A DNA stretch of 64,000 nt from Arabidopsis thaliana (GCF_000001735.4 NC_003075.7:14261001-14325000), one strand, 5' to 3'; positions 32,957 to 50,497 are shown, counted from the stretch's first letter. Made by a program: numbers and translations. The notes: generated from the letters alone by a model not told the origin.

Positions 32957-35602
32957 ATGGGTGAAGACGGCGGAGGAGGCGAATTCCCGCCAAAAAAGGA
33001 CGGTGTTGAAGAGGGTTTTCCGACGAAGAAGCCAGCAAGGCAGCTCGACTTCACTGGTGGCTCCGATGAACATTCACTGTCTAAACCAGCGGCTCCTACC
33101 GTCGTAGCTACGTCGGTGAAACCCATCATTAGTAGCTCTGTCCCTTCGACGATACGGCCGGGTATGACCATAGCAATCGGTCAGGTTACTCAGGTACGAC
33201 CGACGTTACCAATGGCGACGACGATGTCAAATCCGCCGTCACAGTCACAAATCGTTAACGCGCCAATTAGGCATCCGTAAGTTTTTATCTATCGATTGAA
33301 AAATTCAAACTTTTTGTGTTATCTTAACTCAATTGAGTTTGTACAAATTTGATTGGGGATGATGAAATTGGTTTAAAGTTTAATCCTTTTAGACTAATTG
33401 GTGAAACTAATTTAAAATGGATGATGAAAATTTCAAAATTTTCTTCTCTCTTTTTATACAGGATACCGGAATCTCCAAAAGCTAGAGGTCCAAGGCCTAA
33501 TGTGGAAGGTAGAGATGGAACCCCTCAAAAGAAGAAGCAGTGTAACTGTAAACACTCACGCTGCTTGAAATTGTAAGTCTTCCCATTCTTGTGTTAGAAA
33601 TTGACACTCATCAAATTTTGTTATGTTGTAGTTTATTTAGTTTCCTGGTGACTTGTTTGTATGATTGCATGTTCATATCTTTTCCTTTTCTTCTGCTGCA
33701 TGTCTAAGAAACTCAAAAGTCTGATTTTTTAAGTTTACCAATTTTTGTTGTTAATTGTGGATTTCTGCACTATCTTGTCAGGTACTGTGAATGCTTTGCA
33801 TCCGGAACATATTGTGACGGTTGTAACTGTGTAAATTGTTTCAACAATGTTGATAATGAACCTGCTAGACGAGAAGCTGTGGAAGCAACTCTGGAGCGGA
33901 ATCCATTTGCGTTCAGGCCTAAAATTGCTAGCAGTCCACATGGTGGGCGGGATAAAAGGGTACGTGGTCCTGAGGAACTTGTTCTAGATCGTGGGAGAGT
34001 TCTTTAAGCTTCTAAGTTATTGTTGATTTGCCTTTGTAGGAGGATATCGGTGAAGTTGTGTTGTTAGGGAAACATAACAAAGGATGCCACTGCAAAAAAT
34101 CAGGATGCCTTAAGAAGTATTGCGAGTGCTTTCAAGCAAATATTCTTTGTTCCGAGAACTGCAAATGCTTGGATTGCAAGAACTTTGAAGGAAGTGAAGA
34201 GAGACAAGCTTTGTTTCACGGTGAACATTCCAACCACATGGCTTATCTTCAACAAGCAGCAAATGCAGCCATTACTGGAGCTGTTGGTTCCTCCGGCTTT
34301 GCTCCTTCTCCAGCACCTAAGAGAAGGAAAGGTCAAGAGATTTTGTTCAACCAAGCAATTAAAGATTCATCTAGGCTTAGCCACTTTCCACAGGTTCCAA
34401 TTTACCATTTTAGCATATATATGCTTTTTGGTAACCATTTATAGAACTGAAAAATATATTTTTCTCTTGCTGTTGGCTTAGTGAAGTGAAATCTTATTAT
34501 TTGTATTTAGGTAAATAATGGAAGAACTGGTGGACCAACCTCAGGCACATCTCCATCACCTGTTTCTCGTGCTGGTGGCAATGCATCGTCAGTTCCATCA
34601 AAGTTTGTATACAGGTGAAATTTCTGGTGTTCACAAGTTATTTAGTTTGATCCAAGAGCTGTCTAAAACTGACTTGTACGTTGTAATTTTTTGAAGGTCC
34701 CTTTTAGCAGATATAATCCAACCACATGATGTGAGAGCACTTTGCTCTGTTTTAGTCACTGTAGCCGGAGAAGCAGCAAAGACATCAACAGGTGAGACTT
34801 TGGTTAAAACTCTGTATTGATGAGGTTTTAGCTCTATATGTACAATTCACTGATCTTCCTTTAAAATCTTCTCAGATAAAAGAAATGAAATAGAAAATCG
34901 GGTGGACGATCAAACAGAAACTTCTTTAGCTTCTTCTGCACAAGATCAGCCTCAAGGCAATAACAATGCAGCTGATGTGGAGATGGTTGCAACTGATCAT
35001 AATCAAGCTGATAAGTCTGGACCAGAGGAATCCAATTCAGATGGTGTTGATGCCTCTAAAGTGACCCCGCTATCTCCAGCAACTTTGGCTTTGATGTGCG
35101 ATGAACAAGACACTATCTTCATGGTGGCTGCACCTTCACCTAATGGCTCAGTCGATCCCAATGGCTGCAGACCAAACTCACAGGGCCAGTCAGAAATTTA
35201 CGCAGAGCAGGAGAGACTGGTGTTAACCAAATTCAGAGACTGCCTTAATCGACTTATCTCTTACGCAGAAATAAAAGGTAAAAATTCCGTGTTTCACACA
35301 CATTTCATCAAAAGTCTTTCGTCTCTAAAGTTAGTTAAGTTCGTTGGATTGCAGAATCAAAGTGTTTATCTTTAGCAAGAATGCACATACAGCCACCTGC
35401 AATCGCGACTGTAAAAACCGAGAATGGGATTCAACAGCAAGTACCAATTGTGAATGGAGCTTCGCGAACCAATTGTCAACCTACACTCAACAAACCGCAG
35501 CCTATGCAGCTGATGAACACAACATCAGCAGCACCAGCAACAGCAACAAACACTCAACATCTTCAAAAACCTCCAGCTTTATCAGAGAAGAAAGACCCCT
35601 GA
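32957..35602 (+). CDS. TCX5: TCX5, CXC-domain (tesmin/TSO1-like) DREAM-complex protein
   Basis: Eight exons (32957-33276, 33462-33572, 33782-33959, 34040-34393, 34511-34614, 34697-34791, 34876-35277, 35355-35602) join in phase to 603 aa. Two cysteine-rich CXC repeats are split by introns: [20 protein letters not shown] with CDGCNCVNC (about 130-165) and [18 protein letters not shown] with [10 protein letters not shown] (about 215-252), joined by the conserved RNPFAFRPK linker. CXC domains bind the CHR element (TTYGAA) in DNA. From the literature, TCX5 with TCX6 acts in plant DREAM complexes and represses DNA-methylation genes such as CMT3, MET1 and DDM1. The N-terminus is Pro/Ser rich and the C-terminus is Gln/Ala/Pro rich and disordered. 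Matches At4g29000. Confidence 0.96.
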
Positions 35603-36311
35603 ATCAGATAGATTATTATACTCTACTTAGGACAGAAAATAACTTACCAGAGAGAGCACGCTGAAATCTGCCTCACCACCGCCCTATATTATCAGGTAAT
35701 CCCACCGTAATTTTTCTTTCTCAGTGGCGGTTGTTGCGGCTTCAACGCATTGGCAGGTGATTAGAGAGAGTAATAGACACAAGCTTTTATTGTGTCGTTA
35801 AGCTTTCTTCTCACTTTTCTCTTTCTTTTCTTATAAAGTCTCCTCTTTAAAGCCCCTTGTGGCTGGTGTAGATTTTGGTGAGCTTTGTTTCTTTACTACA
35901 CGAATTTTTTGTTAGTTTTTTTTTTGTGTTCAGTATCACTTTTTATGTTGATGGTTTAGCTGTGGAACACCCTTGTTTACTGTGTCGGATTATGATCTGA
36001 GATGTTTCTCAATCAGCTTCTGTAGGATTTGAAAGTAATATATAATAAATCCTTAATTTGATTATAAAAAAAAAGATGTAAATTTCTTCATATTTTTCTC
36101 TCTGGCTAGAACAAATCATAACTTTATGAAACTGACGTCACTACAAACATTTATTAAGAGCAGAAAATTGTTTATTTTAAGAGTGTTAACAACAACCACA
36201 CCTTAATAGCATTTTAACTTTGAACTTTGAAACAACAAGAGAGACTGATTTATTTTCATTTAGTGACTAACACCTTCAGCCTCTCCTTCTGCATATACTT
36301 AATTAAACGCT
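35603..36311. other. Convergent 3' UTRs of TCX5 and AIM1
   Basis: No gene. A possible 3'-UTR donor (CAG|GTAATCC) lies at about 35695. The two genes are tail to tail here. Confidence 0.55.
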
Positions 36312-41016
<4,705 letters not shown>

Positions 41017-44000
41017 AGCTTAATTTCTCTCTGATGAGATTGAAAAATGAAAGCTTTATTATTCGGTGAGTGACAAAATTGGATAAAGATCTGGTTTTGT
41101 GATAAAAATGGGGCCTTTGATAAATCAGGAGTTTACATTTGTAACGTGATCGATATTTCTTTCCTAACTTGTTGTTTCGTCATTTTCGTCATAAGCAACC
41201 AAATCTTCTGGTCAACAAGGCCGCATTCATATTTGTTTGGGGCCTGTCCAGCTAGTTAATATTCAACTATATGAATCCCGATTGATAAACATAGAGCGGT
41301 AACAAAATAATTTAGAAGATAACATCACAAGTTGAGAGTTCCTTTTTAGATATTGGTTTAGTAGTTACCAAATTCAAAATCGTTAACTCTCAACTTATAC
41401 CGGTTCAGTTTAAACTTCGAACCCACAAATATTGGGCTTCTTAATACATTTTTGTGATTTGCAGGCCAATAGTGGACTACAACGACAAGTATATTGAGCC
41501 ATGTACGGGCCCATCTTCTTAATTCAATTATTACAACAACAACAAAAAATAAATAAAAAAACTCACTTTATTAAAGTAAAAGATAAATCACAAAATACGA
41601 CAAAAAAAATAAAAAAAAAATCACAAAATATTATAATGATTTATAATTTTTCTTTAAAAAAATAAGTTTGTGCTATAAAATAATAATTAAACATTATATT
41701 GACAAGTAAGTGTTAAGAAAAAAAAAACATTATATTGACAAGTAATTAAAATAAAATATTCGCAGCCAATAAGAACCAAACCTAACATTATAGTTAATGG
41801 AGTAATTTTTATTCAGACGATTAAGATCGTATACAATAGTTAATGTACCCTTACTTTCAGCAAATCTAAGCCCGAACAAAACCAAGGATGTGAACAAATA
41901 TATCTATAAGCGTTTGTGGTTTTCTCCGAATAATGCTATATAATGTACCATGACAAATATAATTATATGAAAATGTCCACTAACATTTGTTGGTTTGAAA
42001 ATTTATAGTTTTGTATATTCAGTACTTAGTATATATAAGATCCACAATCTTTTGTTTTCTGTTAAACGATTTCAGCCTAATGATTTGACAAATGACTAAA
42101 ATAGTTTCAAATAATTTGAATCGATAGCAAATTATTGTAGATTAAATTCGGTTTTAGTCCGATACCATTTGCTGCCAACACATCAAAGACTAAACTATCA
42201 AGATCAAATGATCAACCATTAAGTATGCTATTCTCTTAGCTGTACCACAGTAGAAATGTAAAGTCATTTTAAATTGAAGCTTCATACTTATAACTTACGA
42301 GTATTAATCACAAGAGAAGAGAGAGAGACTATATAGTCTATAGTATATGATTTTTTTTTTTACACAGTCTATAGTATATTAATATGTTTTGATATGAAGA
42401 CAAAACAGCATTGAAGAGGTGAAATAACTGAACTACAAGAAAGGCCCAACGAACAACTTATTTTCACTGGCTTCAGCTGTCATTCTTAATATCTCAGAGA
42501 GATACATAATGCCTTGGATAGAATAATATTGCTTCTGTTCGAAATCTCGTGATCATTTAATTTTCAGTGACAATTTATTTTCCAGGTTTTAGGGTGTTTA
42601 TAGTTCAGTATCGTCAATAAATGACTAAAAACTCTAATCTTTGAACTAGCTAGTACCATTTAAAGTTGCAATGTTTAATATGAATTCGCGATTTGTAAAA
42701 ATTATATGGGTCTTAGTTGTTTCTTATTTTGCTTAGAAGTTAAAACTGTGTATTTCAAAACCGACACTATATATAAACTCTAAACAAGATTGTAATTGTT
42801 TGATCTCTTATGTATCAAAGAACAAATTTGACATAGATCAATTTTTACTTAATACATCTACTCGACTATTGTATAACTCAAATAAAAATATCATTACTCT
42901 TGCCTCCTACCCAAAACACATCTGATTTGTCATCCTCACCTTCTTCCTGAGTAAACAATTTCCTTAAGAAACGCAACTAATCACCAATTAACTTACGAGC
43001 TTCGAGTTTTGTATTAATATTACTTATTACATCATCATTTCTCGAGAAATACTGTTTACTTTATGGATTTGAAAGATTTTTTTAATCTTCCATATTAATC
43101 TTTTTGTCTCCCAACCTGTCAATTTAATGCATTTACATGTTCTACTAACTTTGGCCTTTGGGCGCAGCCACATGCTCTGCATGCTCTCATTTATTGCACT
43201 TGTAGTGTATACATATATGTACATTAATAAGGTGCTATTTATACTTAACATTTTCGGTTTATTTCTTTACTTTTTGTCAAAAAGTTTATAGAGTTTTGGA
43301 TTATGAGAACTGATTTTAAGCATTTTAATTTGAGGTATACTCTGCGTACGTAAACTGACGGAAAATACGTTTGTATATCAATATGGAGAAACAAAATGTG
43401 AGTCGAGTCTTTTGGTGTGTAAATTCCCATGAGCGCCATTTTTTTACTTCACCAAAAATAGTGAGGCAAGAAAATGAACTTTACACTTGAACTTTACATC
43501 TCTTAACTCTAATTTTTTTATTTGACAAGAAAAAACATACGATCAAAATTGCATGGAAAAACGTTAATTAATCTCATTATAATCTCCAGTCCATTTTATA
43601 ACCCTCCTACCTACCACAAAGAATCCATCGACGAAATAGAGTATCCGATGAATTAATCCATATCTATGCCAGGAAATTACCGAAACAATTATAGACATAT
43701 AGAAGAAGATAGAACATTACAACATGCATATATCATGTCAAAAGTAACTTCTAACTAATATCAGTGATTTACAAGAGAACAAAATGGATTTTTTTTTATG
43801 TATACATAAGAGAAGTAAATTGTAACTCTTGACGTGGAGGGATCTGCATCGAACATATAGGTGATGAGATGGTCCAACATTCATTTATAACTTATCCATC
43901 TGTCACTCTATAACCCTAATTTTAACCCTTCACTCTTCTATATAAATCTCCCCCAAGTACTTAACACTCTTCACTACTCTCTCCACTAAACAAAAACACT

Positions 44001-44031
44001 AGAGTTAAGTTACATATAGAGTAAGGAAGAG
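41017..44031. other. 3 kb AT-rich spacer
   Basis: No supported gene on either strand. TGGGCC/GGGCCC-type motifs occur at 41237-41243 and 41508-41513. The right edge holds the promoter of the glycine-rich protein gene. No transposon ends recognised. Confidence 0.65.
43939..43946 (+). promoter_or_regulatory. TATA box of glycine-rich protein gene 1
   Basis: TATATAAA lies 93 bases before the ATG at 44032, in a context (TCTATATAAATCTCCCCC) typical of strong plant promoters. Confidence 0.7.
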
Positions 44032-44508
44032 ATGGCAGTTAGGTGTTTAGCCGTGTTCCTCGTTGCTCTCATGGTGTCTCAAGCAGTCACCGCAACAAGA
44101 CCGGCTCCAACCAAGAATGTCGGAGCTGGTCTTGACGACCAAAAGAACTTTGTAGCGTTCGCTGGTGTCGGTGGAGCTGCTGGAATTGGTGGAGCCGGTG
44201 GTGTTGGAGCTGGTCTTGGTGGTGTCGCCGGTGGAGTTGGTGGTGTTGCCGGAGTTTTGCCTGTTGGCGGTGTAGGCGGCGGAATTGGTGGTCTAGGCGG
44301 TGGTGTAGGTGGTCTTGGCGGTCTAGGTGGTCTAGGTGGTGGTTCAGGTCTTGGTCATGGAGTAGGTGGAATTGGTGGTGACCCTGGTATTGGTAGTGGT
44401 ATCGGTGGACTCGGCGGTGCAGGTGGTCTAGGCGGTATAGGCGGTGTTGGTGGTTTGGGTGGAATTGGCGGTGGAAGCGATTGCGGTGGCGTAATTCCTC
44501 ACCATTGA
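44032..44508 (+). CDS. Glycine-rich secreted protein 1
   Basis: A single exon of 158 aa. Residues 1-21 form a signal peptide (CLAVFLVALMVSQAVTA, cut before TRPAP). A short conserved linker with GLDDQKNFVAFAGVGG precedes a glycine-rich body of GGVGG, GGLGG and GGIGG repeats up to the tail DCGGVIPHH. Such proteins are usually cell-wall structural proteins of class I GRP type; no RNA-binding or cysteine-rich domain is present. The xDQKN motif is shared with the protein at 46328, so the two are tandem paralogues. Expression pattern unknown from sequence. I think this is At4g29020. Confidence 0.93.
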   Translation: MAVRCLAVFLVALMVSQAVTATRPAPTKNVGAGLDDQKNFVAFAGVGGAAGIGGAGGVGAGLGGVAGGVGGVAGVLPVGGVGGGIGGLGGGVGGLGGLGGLGGGSGLGHGVGGIGGDPGIGSGIGGLGGAGGLGGIGGVGGLGGIGGGSDCGGVIPHH

Positions 44509-46327
44509 TGTTAAACGTTTTTTTTTTTGTTTTTTTGCTCTCTATAAACCAAAGATCGGTCGAAAGGTTCATAATTATTATGTTTTAAGTTCTTTTATCG
44601 ATGTTTATGTTTTAAGTCGTTTGTTTTCTATATATGTTTCTTGTTTTGTTTGTTATGCTGTTTGTTATTAATTACTTGTGAGAAACTTGTGTTATCAATA
44701 AATAGTGTTTTTTTTTGTTTCATGTTACTTGCTTGTGTTCCAAGATATTCAATTAGTTGAAATTTGCATGCAGCAATGTATACGTCAAACTTAATCCCAT
44801 TTGTAAAAGTTGTCAGAAAAACAAAATCTTCTTTCGTCGTGATTGTTATAATGTAGAGAAAAACAGAAATATTAGCTTTGTAGATTAACCAAGCACCATT
44901 ATGAACGATTTTCTTTTGCCGACCATTATAAACGAAATTAGGTTAACAAAACTAATCCTATACGTCAAAGTGTTATATTTAAGCAGTTTAATACATGTTG
45001 ACAGTGCACCACAAATATTGTTAAAGTTTCGACTTTCAATACTGAATTTTATTTAAACAGTTTCAAAGAAAGATAAAATAAAAACTGCAATACTGTTTCA
45101 GTATCACATTCTCGAAAATCGTCGGTGTAGTATTCTATAATGTATTGTTTATGAGTTTATCTGTTTTGTAAAAGGGTCTATACGGTGGAAGTTCAAACTA
45201 TACATGCATGGCCCATGAAACATGGATTACAATTATTACATGAATGCAGTATAAATATATTACTATATTCGTATAATCGTATCGGTGTATATTGATATAT
45301 TGTATATTTTTATTTAGTCGACATGTTGACAAAGAAAACTTTATTGACATATATATAATGTAAGAAATACTGGTCTAGTACTGTCTGTTTTTGAAAAAAC
45401 AAATAAGGGCCTAGCTATCTTAAATTGTAAATTTGCCACTTTCACGTTGGGAAACCATTTCCAATATTGTAAAAGCTTATAATTAATGTTTTCTTTTTAG
45501 TTCTAACAAAAGTCTCCAAGGTTTTCTTCAAAGGTATAAATTAATAAAAGTAAAATGAAATATTAAAACAAAATTAAGATAAAATAATATTTCCGCTGAA
45601 CATTGTTTGTAACTGAATTTATCTTTTTCGGGATTTATTAAAAATCACCTAAAGACTATCTTAAAGTAGTAGGCACGGTTCTGTATGTAACCATTGGATT
45701 TTATTTCCATGACTGATAGAAATTTAGTTACAACTACCAACAGTAATAGCCAATAGGTAAATGTGTAGTTCCAAAAGAGAAGCCTCTTTGGAAGCTTAAT
45801 TTAGATCTCAACGAACGAATTACACTTACTAACATCATAATGGAAGTGTCACAGTATTTAGAAAGTTCAACAATTTCTTTGTAAGAAAGGATTTTTGTTT
45901 TTAATTATTATAAACAACAAAAAGCCTGTGAAATTTTTGTGAATCATCAAACTCTATTATGCACCAACAAAATTAGAACTATTACCATTCTAATATATCG
46001 TTTAACGTTTTAACAACATAAATTGTTTTGTTTGACCAGCTCAACAACTTGTTATACTCCAGCAGGAGCGGAACGTTAGTTACCGTGTCACAACCATTTA
46101 TTTTTCTGAAAGTAAATAGAAACTTAAAGTTGATATCAGAGCGTTTGGTTATAGCATTTACAATTGGCATTAACTATCTACACCGGTCGATTTTATTGTA
46201 TGTGGCCTTTCTTGGCCTTTAAAAGGACCCAACATATCTCCCAGATTTTGGGCAAGGCAACAAACATAATCAACTTAAATCTTATCTACTTTCTATTTCT
46301 TTTTAATCAAAATTACCGTTCTTAACT
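44509..46327. other. AT-rich spacer
   Basis: No coding feature; contains the 3' UTR of the first glycine-rich gene (poly-T tract at 44520-44536, AATAAATAG at 44697) and the promoter of the second. Confidence 0.65.
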
Positions 46328-46675
46328 ATGGCGAAGTGGTTTTTCACTATCTTCTTGGTTTTTGCCCTAGCCTCAGCTTTAGCTTGTGGCGCAAGAAACG
46401 TCCCAGTAGGCCTCTCTGACCAAAAGAACTACCTCGGATATGGTGGCGGATATTCCGGCGTTGGAGACAATGGTTTACCCTTTGGTGGCGTCGGTGGAGG
46501 TGTGTCTGGTCCCGGAGGTAATCTTGGTTATGGGGGATTTGGTGGTGCTGGTGGCGGCTTAGGCGGTGGTTTGGGCGGTGGAGCAGGCAGTGGATTAGGC
46601 GGTGGCTTAGGTGGTGGAAGTGGAATTGGTGCCGGAACCAGTGGAGGAAGTACCGGAGGAGTTCATTTCCCTTGA
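46328..46675 (+). CDS. Glycine-rich secreted protein 2
   Basis: A single exon of 115 aa. Residues 1-20 are a signal peptide (WFFTIFLVFALASALAC), cut before GARNVPV or at the adjacent Cys. The mature chain opens with VGLSDQKNYLGYGGG, matching the GLDDQKNF segment of the upstream paralogue, then tyrosine-containing glycine repeats GGLGGGLGGGAGSGLGGG, ending in GGVHFP. Likely a cell-wall or extracellular glycine-rich protein; older annotation calls it a putative membrane lipoprotein because of the Cys near the cut site, which I consider unlikely in a plant. Corresponds to At4g29030 as I remember it. Confidence 0.92.
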   Translation: MAKWFFTIFLVFALASALACGARNVPVGLSDQKNYLGYGGGYSGVGDNGLPFGGVGGGVSGPGGNLGYGGFGGAGGGLGGGLGGGAGSGLGGGLGGGSGIGAGTSGGSTGGVHFP

Positions 46676-48019
46676 GTTGTTACTTTGGTTTTTAAGGCGT
46701 CATACGGTCCTTATTAAGCTAGGTCTAGCTTAAGATGATGTCATAATAATAATTTATCATATCTCTTTAGGGTTTTAAACTTTGGTATTATGAATTATCA
46801 TTAGCTGTTTAACGTGCGTCTTAAGTTACTATTTTAACGTATGTTTGAATCAGTCTAGTGGCTTGTCGTGTCATGGCTTGGTCCATTTTCAAATTCTACT
46901 TTGACCTTTTCGAGTGTTTCACTAAATGAGTTAATGCAACATCTATGAACTTTTCAATATTATTATAAGCTCTATTTATAGACTTTATAGTATATATAAG
47001 CTCTCTACATAAATGTGTTTCGAACCTACCTCGAAGCTTGAGTTAATTAAAAGTTCGACTAAAATACAAAGGAAATAAGTTTAAGAAACAAATGATTGAC
47101 GGGAAAAATAAAAAAGAAGCAAATGACTAAACTAATTAAAAACAAATTAATTAAACTGTTTCAACCCATTAAGAAATTGAGGTTTGTCGTAATACATATG
47201 ACATTTGATAGATGTAAGTAAGAAGTAATAAAATTAACAAGAAATGAAACTAATAAGAAACAAAACAAACAAAAACAATATAGTATACTATTTATCAGAC
47301 TGTTAACTTACTTACATAGCATTTTTTACTTGAAAATTTTACGATTGTGTAATTATAATAAAATTTTCGAGAAAATTAATCCAAAGGTGTTGAGGGTGGT
47401 TAGGTGAAAATAGTAAAGTCGAAATAAGTGAGTTCCAATTTAAAAGGAAACAAACAGTCAAACTTTATATTTATTGCAGAACATAGCAATTCAAAATACT
47501 GTTCGTGAGGTAGGTTTTGTGCATTTACTTCTCTCTTGAATACAAATGTGTGGTCTGGGAGTACATAACAAACCCTGGGTCAGGTGAAAACTATTCCTGC
47601 GATATATAAATTCGACTAATCAATTTCATAGAGAATTACGATTTTATATGGTTTCACATAGATTTAACAAAAATATTTATCAGAAAACATTTTAAAGTGT
47701 ACGATTATATCCATATACATTCAAACATTTTAAAGTTTGTGATTATATATACAAACATGATTTCATCAATTCCATTTGTTAATATGTTCTTATAATGGTC
47801 TACATTGCGTTTAAACTATATATCAAAATGCATTTGCTATCGGATCAAGTTTTTTGTTTTTGTTTTGCATTCATAAAGTTCTCATAATTTACTAATATAT
47901 TATAGAAAAACATATTTGCTACATTTTAATTTGTTGAATATAGTCTAACACCCATAAATTTATATCTTAAACATGTGTTATAGAAGGTTTTACCAAACAA
48001 GCACATGTTTCTTTTATGG

Positions 48020-48379
48020 AGTCTGGATACCATTTGATGCATTTCCCCCCTAGAAATTGTGATTCAATGCATGTTTGGTTGCAGTTCGCAATCTTCGAAC
48101 AAGGACCTATCGGAATTAGTTTACTCCTATCTTCAGCTTCCGCAAGATCTGTGTTTATATTTTGGAAAACAAATTAGTATATGATATAAAAACATACATT
48201 AAAACATAAGTCTCTTTTGGTTTGTAAAAATACAATATTCCAATGTCTTGTAACAAAAATCCGTATATCACATGTTCAACTATATCAATGGAGAATTTAT
48301 TTAATATTTGCATACATGGAGTCAAGAGAGCAGCCAAACACAAGAACACAAAGAAAAGACATTTGCTTGATGAAGTCAT
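48020..48379 (-). pseudogene. Possible cysteine-rich small secreted peptide gene or relic
   Basis: Reading the minus strand from 48379, MTSSSKCLFFVFLCLAALLTPCMQ is a convincing secretory signal; an intron-like GT-rich AT stretch follows, and a second segment near 48040-48150 encodes ADLAEAEDRS..NRSLFEDCELQPNMH-like residues with Cys (reading is approximate). Defensin-like and LCR peptides have this two-exon layout with the signal in exon 1. I cannot place the splice sites with confidence and do not see a full cysteine pattern, so it may be a relic. Confidence 0.35.
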
Positions 48380-48392
48380 TTTGATTTATTTT

Positions 48393-48424
<32 letters not shown>

Positions 48425-49256
48425 TTTCCTGCTTATGAAATAGAATAGTTCAAAACCTTGCACTATATAAATATAGAGTAGTTTACTATATATCGTTTCT
48501 CAGAAATTCAGAATATATGGATTAATGTTTATTTATATGCTATATATGATAGGATATGTTATTGACTGAGAGTCATTATATTCTATAACTTTGATTATTT
48601 GTTATGGTTATTTTTTTCCTGGTCAACTTCTCTTTTGTTTTAAAATTTAATTTAATTGATAATTTTGTTTAGGTAAGTAGTTTATGAAGAGACAAACTGA
48701 ATACAATATATTTTGGAAAAAAATACTGCAAATAAAGAGCATTAATTTCGTTACAGTTTGTTACTATTGCATTTCAACGAATCCAATATATTGTTATTAA
48801 TTTCAATAACGTAACGTAAAACTCTGAATACTTTACCAGCTACTTTTATATAGTTAACAAAAAAGTATGCCAATACTGTATATATAACTTTAGTTTAAGT
48901 AAAACTAGGTTAATGAAAGAAACAGTTACTTTAACATATTTATTACTTTATACATTAAATTTATTCGATTATAGATTTCAAATTATAGTACTGTTCATAA
49001 TCACAATCTAAACCACAATATTAAAAAAAAAAAAAATCACATAATAAACTCAAAACTAATACTAGCTTACACCACAGTATAAATTAGAATTTTTTTATTT
49101 TTAATATATTATCACACAACCATCTAGTTTCATCATTTAATGTGACCAACCTTTCAGCTTCAATTCTAATTAACCTATGATCACGTAAATGATTTGCAGC
49201 ATGACTCTTCATTAATGCGATGTAATAATATCAAAATTACCGTTTCACTTTCCCAC

Positions 49257-49263
49257 TATAAAA
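49257..49263 (+). promoter_or_regulatory. TATA box of S-protein homologue 1
   Basis: TATAAAA lies 58 bases before the ATG at 49315. Confidence 0.55.
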
Positions 49264-49314
49264 AGAAGTAACAATAAAAATTCTTCCTAAAGTTTTTGCT
49301 TGCCCGGAAAAAAA

Positions 49315-49770
49315 ATGAATTACATCAAACAATTTATCTTGGCAATTTGCTTTTATCTAGTCTTAACATGTCAAGATCATGTTTTAGCCCGCGACACCAC
49401 CACGAGAGACATCGTAGTCCCGAAGATTTCCGAGTGGCAAGTTACGGTTGCTAACGGTTTGACCACTGGTGAAACTCTTTTCATCCATTGTAAGTCTAAG
49501 GAAAACGATCTAGGTGATATTAACCTGAAGTTCTTAGATAGATTTTCTTGGAATTTTGGAGAAAATATGCTTCACTCAACTTTGTTTTGGTGCTATATGA
49601 GCAAAGATGATGGTCATATGAATGTAAAAGTGTTTTGGGATGATGTTATTCTATTTCATAGATGTGATTGGAAGAATTGTGTTTGGACCGCAAAGAATGA
49701 TGGCCTTTATCTTTGGAATTCTGCAATCGGTGAAGATGTACTGTCGGAGAAATGGAAATCTGGATGGTGA
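49315..49770 (+). CDS. S-protein homologue (plant self-incompatibility S1 family) 1
   Basis: One exon from ATG 49315 gives 151 aa. A signal peptide (residues 1-24, FILAICFYLVLTC) precedes the S1 fold. The family pattern is visible: VTVANGL..GETLFIHCKSKENDLG, FSWNFGEN, TLFWCYM, FHRCDWKNCVWTAKNDGLYL, with four cysteines in the usual order (HC, WC, RC, NC) that make two disulphides. Papaver S1 relatives act as secreted ligands in self-incompatibility; Arabidopsis SPH functions are mostly unknown. Usually intronless, as here. It is followed by a relic and a second member. Confidence 0.93.
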   Translation: MNYIKQFILAICFYLVLTCQDHVLARDTTTRDIVVPKISEWQVTVANGLTTGETLFIHCKSKENDLGDINLKFLDRFSWNFGENMLHSTLFWCYMSKDDGHMNVKVFWDDVILFHRCDWKNCVWTAKNDGLYLWNSAIGEDVLSEKWKSGW

Positions 49771-49899
49771 AAACATATTTTTGATTTGTTGGTAATTTTT
49801 TAACTATTATATGTATCTGTTAATTTTGGCAGGCAAAAAAAACTGAAGTAATACTTTACTTTTGTCATAAATTCTCTCTTATTTTTTTGTATTTTTCAT

Positions 49900-50032
49900 C
49901 GAAGATTTTTGTTTTCTTCGATCGTGTCTTGGATTCAATTGTTTTTGGACTGTTCAAGACAATGGTTTGCTGCTTTATAATCCACCTCATCATAGAGGTT
50001 TTAGATTGATATATAAAGGGGATTCACCATGA
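49900..50032 (+). pseudogene. S-protein-homologue relic (C-terminal fragment)
   Basis: One frame ending at the stop 50030-50032 reads C.GFNCFWTVQDNGLLLYNPPHHRG, which matches the CxxxxCxWxxxxxGLYL end of S1-family proteins. The first cysteines, signal peptide and core are missing upstream. It lies between the two intact members in the same orientation, so it is best explained as a tandem copy that lost its 5' part. Confidence 0.7.
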
Positions 50033-50497
50033 TTCAATTCATTGTTGAAGTCGAGAGATCTTTGAAAGTTTATTCGAGTATAATCCATATTAAAGAAAAT
50101 TCAACCATGTATTTTGATCACGATATACTAATAATTAATTATCAGTATGAGATTTTATGTATTTGTTATTTATGGGGGACTCATGGGTCAATCATTTCTA
50201 AGAAAGTATGGATCATGGATTCGTTTTCGTTCAACTTATTTATGACCATATATACAAGTACTAATGGTGACACTAGAATACATTGTATGACAATAGTCTC
50301 TTGAAAACAAAGTCAAAGCATTAAATATAGAGATCGGAGTCAACAATTTAGAGTTTATAGAATTAAAAGGAAAGGAGGATAAGAAGAAGAAGAAGAAGAA
50401 AAACTTAGCAAATATATGAACAAATATATAAAGACATTGTAACACATTTACCTCTGACATAAGTTTTTTTACATTTGACAAGAAAGATTTTAGAAAA

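Larger units (their letters stand above)
46676..49314. other. 2.6 kb AT-rich spacer
   Basis: No supported gene. A 24-base poly-T tract is at 48391-48414 followed by a short TG run. The segment 48040-48380 on the minus strand has a short frame with a signal-peptide-like start (KCLFFVFLCLAALLTPCMQ) and downstream cysteines, possibly a broken cysteine-rich small secreted peptide gene, unproven. Confidence 0.5.

Noticed and set aside
44087-44572. 161-codon minus-strand open frame opposite the glycine-rich gene
   Set aside because: Antisense shadow of GGN repeats (His/Arg/Gln-rich product); no start context or homology.
48391-48414. Poly-T tract
   Set aside because: Could be a retroposed tail, but no retrogene, SINE body or target duplication is visible beside it; simple repeat.
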